Source of the DNA: Marthasterias glacialis
Taxonomy: Eukaryota > Echinodermata > Asteroidea > Forcipulatida > Asteriidae
NCBI GenBank assembly: GCA_911728455.2
Contig: OU452239.1
Location: 12,506,328 to 12,570,327 of the forward strand
DNA: 64,000 bases
Reading direction: 5' to 3'
A program made the position numbers and the translations under genes. The notes below the pieces were generated by a model, which had not been told where the DNA came from, ran no database searches, and worked only from the letters and a program-made list of their open reading frames with translations. Of this stretch, positions 57,972 through 64,000 are shown in pieces (within the stretch, counting starts at the first letter, position 1; every line of letters starts with the position of its first letter).

Positions 57972-58055
57972 CATTTTGTGAGCATCTTGGGTGAGGCTCC
58001 CTCTGCCTGCCACATATAAAGCTACTGCACTAATGCCTGCTTCTTTGTCTGTTTG
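57972..58055 (-). CDS. Candidate internal exon, unassigned
   Basis: The minus strand has acceptor CTTGCAG, 28 open codons (GISAVALYVAGRGSL in the middle, ending DAHKM) and donor GTAAAC, in phase 0 on both sides. The peptide looks protein-like, but I do not recognise it. Its strand agrees with the candidate terminal exon at 50732-50884. Confidence 0.28.
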
Positions 58056-58125
58056 CTGCAAGTTGCCTGCCTTCAATTTTAGAAATAACTGGCTGATGAA
58101 TTGAAAAATGTGGTGGTTTTGTTAC

Positions 58126-58178
58126 ATTCATCTCAGTTGTTTGTCAACAAATTTTGTTGACAAACAACCGAGATGAAT
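58126..58178. repeat. 53-nt palindrome
   Basis: ATTCATCTCAGTTGTTTGTC and GACAAACAACCGAGATGAAT are complementary except for one mismatch, joined through AACAAATTTTGTT. It forms a 26-bp hairpin on either strand. Confidence 0.9.
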
Positions 58179-58244
58179 ACAAGACTCGCTATGAATTAGC
58201 TCTCTTTGAATCAGATATCATGATAAGCGAGGACAAATTGTAAT

Positions 58245-58639
58245 TTAAAGTCAGGGAACACTTTTGGGAATTTCTCCAAAAATAAATGACCATAAAAACT
58301 TACTTGGTAAGGAGCAACGGAGAGTTGTTGATAGTATAAATCATTGTGAGAAACAACTCCCTTTAAAGTAACGTAGTTTTGGAGAAAGGTAATTTCTCGC
58401 TAAAATACTTGAATCTGAGAAAGGCTTCAGACATGAAGCCTTTTTCACGTAATGAAAAATATGCATTTTCAGCATTTTCGGATCCTTGTGTGTGGAAATA
58501 ACCGCTCCAGATTTTCACCGATATCTCAAGAGCGCAAACATCTTTTGAAACAAAATTTTCTGAGGTTAGTTTTATGGTATATATCCACAATAGGAATGAA
58601 ACAAATACAAATCCAAATACATGGGCACCCTGCCTTTAA
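58245..58639. mobile_element. TTAAAGGCAGG-TIR MITE, copy 2
   Basis: Same family and orientation as 49913-50334. It starts TTAAAGTCAGGG and ends CCCTGCCTTTAA. It shares AACTTACTTGGTAAGGAGCA and the GGTTAGTTTTATGGTA region. Shorter by about 27 bp through small deletions. Confidence 0.9.
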
Positions 58640-58933
58640 GTACAGTCACTGCAAAATCAAGTTCCCCCCAAAAGGAACGAAAATTAAATTACAGCCCTTT
58701 ACTTCACGAAGACCAAAATACCAAAGTGACACCTAATATATACCGGCAAAGCCACCCTTAGGGTCCAACCTCTCCTCTCTTTGACTGCAACTCCACTGAT
58801 TGACACCTCATTGATGCAGTAACCATGGAAACTACCCATCACAATAGAGGAGCCAGGGTCATTCAGGGTAGGTGACCTCCCCATTGGGGTATGGGGCCAT
58901 TTTGGGGGCGGCTGCTTTCATTTCCTTACAGCA

Positions 58934-58953
58934 CGGGGGGGGGGGGGGGGGGG
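58934..58953. repeat. Poly-G tract
   Basis: An uninterrupted run of about 20 G. Such tracts are hard to sequence accurately, so the length is unreliable. Confidence 0.85.
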
Positions 58954-59007
58954 GAGCTTGTGGTAAATGGGGAACCGTGCTCGTTGAAATGTTCTTGATG
59001 TTAGTTT

Positions 59008-59250
59008 TTACAGTTTCTTAACAGGTTTATCGGACACCATAGAAAGCTTGCTCTTCTCTGAAGTTATGGAGTCCATTTCTGCTATGTTTATAGTCAGTTT
59101 TTGTGTAATTCCTGCTCTGTTAGCAACTTGAATGTAGAGTGTTAAAAGGAAAGGATTCTGTCCGTACAGAACAAGTTTCAAAGTTAGTTGGACCAATTCT
59201 ACCTCCATGGTTGGACGAAATGTTGGGAATGCTAAGGAATTTGCAACATA
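59008..59250 (-). other. Open minus-strand frame, unassigned
   Basis: About 80 codons are open up to TAA at 59008-59010, with a plausible composition (VELVQLTLKLVLYGQNPFLL near the middle). No family recognised. It abuts the transposon at 59252, so it may be transposon-derived or chance. Confidence 0.15.
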
Positions 59251-59251
59251 G

Positions 59252-59451
59252 CAGGCATTGATCTTAACCGAGGCCACCGGGGCCATTGGCCTCATGCCCT
59301 GTGGAGTTGGCCAGAATGCCCTGTCGAGCTGGCCAGCATGCCCTTCAGAAAAATTGCACTGTCACTACCAACTTGGCCAGCATGCCCTTGTACAATTTCT
59401 CTGATTTGGCCAGCAAAGGCCTGCCCCTGTTTTTCTTAAGATCGAGGCCTG
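59252..59451 (+). mobile_element. CAGGCC-TIR non-autonomous transposon, copy 4
   Basis: It starts CAGGCATTGATCTTAACC and ends TTAAGATCGAGGCCTG. It carries an extra internal GCCCTGTCGAGCTGGCCAG unit, making it the longest copy at 200 bp. The target duplication is no longer clear. Confidence 0.85.
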
Positions 59452-62400
59452 CAAAACCAGAGACTTCCTGGCACACTCAAGACCGGGCTTTTTCGCTCAT
59501 CAAATAATACACAAGAATTGTAAGAGCTTTCAAATAACACCCAATTATGGCCTACAGTGTGTAGGGTGAGTATTTCACACTAATCACAGCATGAATGTTG
59601 AAGACATTACATCACATTGATATCATATCTGATGTTTTGGTTGATGTTTTGGTTTTCTTCAACTTGTAATCTGATAGATTCCACTTTGTTTCAAAGAAGT
59701 GCCTTATTTTGGCTTTGGGGTGTCACGTTACTCACATTAGTGCACAAGGTAATGTAATTGAGACAAAGGACATGGGATTTGTCTTTCTGTCTTATACATG
59801 TACATGTACATGTACATCTACATGTAGACTTATAAGGGCCACTTGTTCACAGCTCCAATCATGAGGAAATTGGCAAAGACACCAAGATGAAATGGACTAC
59901 ACGCTGTCAATCTTTAAAGCAGGTTTATTCTTTGCTCTGTATGGCCTCATGGCCAAGACCAAGGCAATGTGGGCCCTAGGTGTTGTGTCGTTCTCATGTA
60001 ATGGGGGACATTTACATGTACACACAAATGGATGGGTTAAATTGCCCACCCCAAAACAGAGGGTACTAAATTTCGGCCTACATATTATTTGACGGGGCAC
60101 TCAAGTCCAGGAACAGACCTGTATGCTTCGTTCTTGAAAGGGCAAGGGCGTCAATGCATTTTATCTATTATAAAGGGCACCTCTATGAGGAAATTGTACA
60201 TTTCTTGTTGGAACATTTCAAGGGCGGGCACCAAGGCAATGACCATGGACAATAAAGGTTAGCAGTACTTTTGACCACATGAGGGCACGTGTGAATCAAA
60301 TACGTGATGCAAAACAAGTGAAACAAAGTTGCTTTCCATTGTTGTTATTAGTAGCACTATTTATTTGTCCATGGATACAAGAAAACAAAATATAGTCAAT
60401 CAAAATAAGATAAAACTGTAAATTTTTGTGATACAAAGAAATTAGCCATTGATTGCCACCGTAAAGGACCAGCAGGAGAGCTGGGCAACGGAGATAGTTT
60501 TTCTCCGATGCCTCGGCAGAACCCCAGGTCTACTTTTACCGTCAGTGAACGATGGCAAATTTTCCTCTCCCATGCTCATACCACAAGTTATTCTTACATT
60601 ATTTAGAGGACACAAGCGTTGACAGTCTACATGTACACAGATTTACTTGTTTAAAATTATAAACAGTTTCTTTCACTGTTACATCATGATGGTCTACCCT
60701 AACACCGGTACTTATAGTCAGCTTCTCTCGTGACTATCGTATCAAAAACATCCTACTCTAGACAGGCCCTTTATTTGGTCCCAAACTAGTACACCTTCCG
60801 GCTCTTCAATTATAACCTCATTTTAAGTCTTTTTGCCTCTTAACAATGGTCTCCAAGTTATCAGGGTGGACCCCCTCAATCCAATAACATCGCGGCTTTC
60901 TTTCTTTCTTTCTTTTTTTTGTCTTGAATAATCGGACAACTCGTGCCTGGATTCACTCAATCAGGATTGGGACAATCATGGCTGGCATGTTTGTGTCGAA
61001 ATCTTGGTAATTCCCTAGTGGTTGTACTCCCGATTGAGTCACCGTTCATTTACCGCTGTTTAATTAAGCGTAAATGTACTGAACGACCCTTCTTCTGTAG
61101 CCGGTATTGTGTGGTTAATTGGCATAGTTGGGGGACCATTGCCAGACTTCGGTACATGTTTGTAACTTTCTTTTGCCGTATCAACATTCAAGATACTGTG
61201 TGGTACTTTAAGGTTTGTTTTTTTTCCTCCAAATATTCTCAGAATGATGACTGAGCATCACAGGTTGGATTCGAACCAATAACTAGATTTGCCCTTTTGC
61301 GTTTTCACAAAGTGACGAATCTCAATATGCATCTATTGGCAGGTACACAGTGCTCTGTGTGTACGTCTCTTTTTCTTTTTTCATTTTCACAAAGTGACAA
61401 ATGGGTTTGGGAATTAATAACTCATCAAAACAGTTGCAAGATTGAATACTATTGACAATTCTGAATGAATGAAGAAGCCAGCTTTATTTTGGTTGTAAGA
61501 TTTAAAAGAAAAAATAGTAAGCAGTCTTTGAAACAGCAGTTTGGAAAATAGCTTAAACTTCAAACACGATTTTCTCCGAAGAAGGAATTTTGGCTGTGGT
61601 GCAGATTTGTCACTTTGTGAATACGGTGACAATAACAAGTGGCATTGAGGCAATTGCCTTGGTTGGTTCCGTGTGAAGTATCAGGTCTGTAACATTGTAG
61701 CAGTGGGTACCAACTTACATCATGTACAGTTCAAAAAAAGTTTTTCTTTGAATTGTGATTATTTTTTATTCCTTACATGTAGGCTTATACAATTTAATGT
61801 TTACAATCAAATCTTCGTCTGGTGTTTAAAAATCATTTGAGATCTTTTCCAACTATTTTTATGATCTGTATAGTGACTGTAAACATACTATGAATGATAC
61901 CTCCACAGAACCAGAGAGGAAATACACCTGTCCATTAAAATCAATCAATTATTTAAATACCTTCATGTCTGGTCTCCAGGCATGGGTTTAGTCAGAATGA
62001 CATGACCTTAATGTAAACCATGTTTAAATCTTAAGCCCTGTAGTAAAGTCAGTTGGGAATTCATCACAGGGTTGACTCTAGATGCCAAAGTTTGGATTTC
62101 TAAATAACCAGGAATTATGGTCGGGATTATTGAGTTAAGGACAGGATTACCCATACGGATTTATCATTCTAAGTCCATTGAGGTTCCTTAGGTTTTTTAT
62201 TTGTCATTTGAAATATATGTCATGCAGTTTCTCAGCTGATCAGCTGATATCCTCTGCTTTTTTTTGTAATAATGACAATAGAAAACTGGAAAACACTGCA
62301 AAATTAGAGTGTGGTTGGTTGGCCAAATCCTCTTTTTATGCTATTACATAAATGTAAAATATTTGTTTGTCATTCTGCCTATTTTATAGAGAGTATGAAT

Positions 62401-62460
62401 AGATTAACTGTAGACTGGCACCCCGAACAAAGATATTGACTAATAGGGAGACCGCCAACA
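59452..62460. other. Gene-free, repeat-rich stretch
   Basis: No supported gene. It includes a TACATG-repeat tract near 59795-59825 and fragments of the GGCAATTGCC-type MITE family at about 60115-60250 and 61640-61690. The 103-aa plus frame at 60943-61254 shows no domain. Confidence 0.35.
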
Positions 62461-62463
62461 TAG

Positions 62464-62535
62464 GGCTGGATAGCTCAGTTGGTAGAGCGTCGGTACATTA
62501 AGCCGGTGGTCGCAGGTTCAAATCCCGCTCTAGTA
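62464..62535 (+). repeat. tRNA-like sequence, probably a SINE head or tRNA pseudogene
   Basis: The A box TAGCTCAGTTGGTAGAGC and B box GGTTCAAATCC are well formed, and a 72-nt cloverleaf can be drawn (acceptor 62464-62470 with 62529-62535). The fold has a G1-A72 mismatch, an A-C mismatch in the T stem, and C rather than T at position 33, next to an ATT anticodon position. A working tRNA is therefore unlikely. The downstream TTTGTTCACCCC resembles tRNA-derived SINE tails. Confidence 0.6.
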
Positions 62536-62783
62536 AATTATATTTGTTCACCCCTAAATTGAATTAAAAATACGTTGTTACTTTTATTTCCAACATAGTC
62601 ACTTCCTTTAAGGGGTAACTTCACACTACCTCACCTTTAACCACAGCGTGAATTAATAATAACGAGGCTTTATTTGGCTGATTTAGTGAGTTAAACTACG
62701 GAATGTCTGTGCCTGTGCCATAGTACAAGTATCATGTAGCCTCTCCTCAGACTGGGGGAGAAATGGTACTCCTCATAACTTAC

Positions 62784-62843
62784 CTCCTCACTGTTTGCAA
62801 AATAGTCCTGCGAGACAGTCTGCAATTTCTGGTAATTCGTTCG
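62784..62843 (-). CDS. Candidate internal exon, unassigned
   Basis: The minus strand has acceptor CAATTCCAG, 20 open codons (NYQKLQTVSQDYFANSEE at the end) and a consensus GTAAGT donor. The phases are 0/0, matching the candidate at 57972. I do not recognise the protein. The plus strand is also open here, so this is tentative. Confidence 0.3.
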
Positions 62844-63237
62844 CTGGAATTGATGGACATTTTACATGTGGGCCTGTTTAAAGAAACGGATCATTTTAAA
62901 AATGGCTTTTTCATATTGCAGAGCCAATTACCAGAGAGTAAAGCTTCAGGAAGTTTCTGGGAAATTTTAACCCCCCCCCCATGTTCGTTTGATAGTTGCA
63001 ATTTTCTTGGGGAATATGAACACTCGGTATGCTAACTCTGGGGTTAGCTCTTCCTTTACTCCAAAGCAGGGTCAGCTTCATATTTGCAGGGTAACGGCCT
63101 CGGTGCCCCTTCAAAAGTTTCCTGAATACTTTTAAATTTTCATGGAAGTGCCCTTTGTGAAAAAGATGAAATTCTATTCCTTTTATTATTATCAATAATT
63201 AACTGTTTGCTTAAATCTGTATTATTCTGTCATTCAG

Positions 63238-63308
63238 ATCAAACATTGGAAGTTGAATCATCTTGCAGGTCTCAATTTCTGAAATGTCTTCATCTACTTT
63301 CTGAAAAG
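63238..63308 (+). CDS. Candidate internal exon, plus strand, unassigned
   Basis: Acceptor TTCTGTCATTCAG is followed by 2 + 69 nt of open frame (QTLEVESSCRSQFLKCLHLL) and donor GTCAGT after GAAAAG. It is helix-like with Cys and Leu, reminiscent of HEAT or armadillo repeats, but no family can be assigned. If real, its gene continues past the right edge. The overlapping minus frame is also open. Confidence 0.3.
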
Positions 63309-63595
63309 GTCAGTGTTTGATAAATGATAATTCTCAAGAAGTAAAAATTCTAATAAGTGGTTTGATTTGATTTATACGGTTTATTGAAATTTGACCATCG
63401 CTGCCAACAGCTGAATTACGGTCAGGTTACAGAAGAAAATTGTAACATTAAAAAATTAACCTTAATCTTTGAAAAGGGATAAAATCAAATCGATAAAAAC
63501 ATTAAACAAAAACAGTCAGATAAACAGAATAAAAGTAGAATTATCTATTGCAACCCATCGCAGTGTTTTTTATTTCTTCACAAGTTAAAGGGCAT

Positions 63596-63700
63596 ACCGT
63601 AATTTTCAGCCTATAAGCCGCGGCTTGCTGGTTGTTTTTCGCCCGCAAAAAGTTTCACGCGGCTTATGGGCCGGGCGGCTTATGGGCCAACGTGTCAGTA
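63596..63700. repeat. TACCGTAATTTTCAGCC-type repeat fragment
   Basis: It starts TACCGTAATTTTCAGCC and has repeated CGGCTTATGGGCC and TATAAGCCGCGGCTT words. It resembles the widespread class of hAT-like elements whose end reads TACCGTATTTT. Only the left part is recognisable. Confidence 0.5.
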
Positions 63701-64000
63701 ATGTAAGGTACTTTGGCAATCCGAGGTTCCCAATTTTCAAATAATTATACACATGAATTGCTCAAAATTCATTTTAAATAAGAATTAAAACTGTGTCAAA
63801 AATGTAAAACTATAAAACTGTGGGCCTACATGTACTTGTCTGAGTTTCATATGATAAGTTTAAGTTAGTAATGTTAATCATAATTGATTACATGTTGATT
63901 TGTATTAATTCCCCCCCCCCCCCCTCCTAGCGATTATCATCATGTATGAATATTATTCTTAACTATTTGGGTCCAAAGGAACAACAACACCCACTGATCC

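Noticed and set aside
1-64000. CRISPR array, operon, prophage or bacterial defence system
   Set aside because: The window is eukaryotic. The tandem arrays present are minisatellites without the spacer pattern, and the genes are spliced with poly(A) signals.

Overview
This is a eukaryotic, animal window. It has spliced genes with long repeat-filled introns, polyadenylation signals, tRNA-derived SINEs and dense short inverted-repeat transposons. The gene set (a GPR156-like class C receptor, eS25, MTERF4, a PhyH dioxygenase and CTLD/PAN-like secreted lectins) together with the repeats fits a marine invertebrate deuterostome. An echinoderm, perhaps a sea star, is my best guess, but nothing here proves the species.

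Layout. 1-15.9 kb: no gene recognised; AT-rich DNA with decayed repeats, a fold-back MITE (8304-8473), a TTG microsatellite and SINE copies. 15,982-22,973 (+): a seven-exon GABA-B/GPR156-like receptor that lacks the Venus-flytrap domain. 24,126-24,664: a 113-bp minisatellite. 26,228-30,879 (-): ribosomal protein eS25 (RPS25), four coding exons, with a TOP-like start and transposon-rich introns. 31,939-33,695 (+): MTERF4, two exons, head-to-head with RPS25. 34,992-39,925 (-): a complete nine-exon Fe(II)/2-oxoglutarate dioxygenase of the PhyH family, convergent with MTERF4, with one GC-AG intron. 42,297-44,355 (+): two tandem intronless secreted C-type-lectin-like genes, followed by a SINE and a decayed third copy. 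45-64 kb: repeat-rich DNA in which only isolated candidate exons can be suggested.

I rebuilt the four spliced genes exon by exon from reading-frame phase, splice sites and family motifs. Each closes into one uninterrupted protein: 648, 121, 407 and 315 aa. RPS25 (cytosolic ribosome) and MTERF4 (mitochondrial ribosome biogenesis) share an upstream region of about 1 kb. The other genes have no evident shared pathway.

The strongest non-genic signal is a small structured-RNA-like element present at 25.57-25.64 kb and again inside a 273-bp near-perfect palindrome at 48.8-49.07 kb. The copies differ by compensatory base changes in two hairpins, and on the minus strand they carry a hammerhead-like core. 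Next is a 170-200 bp transposon family with four copies here; one has an exact 8-bp target duplication.
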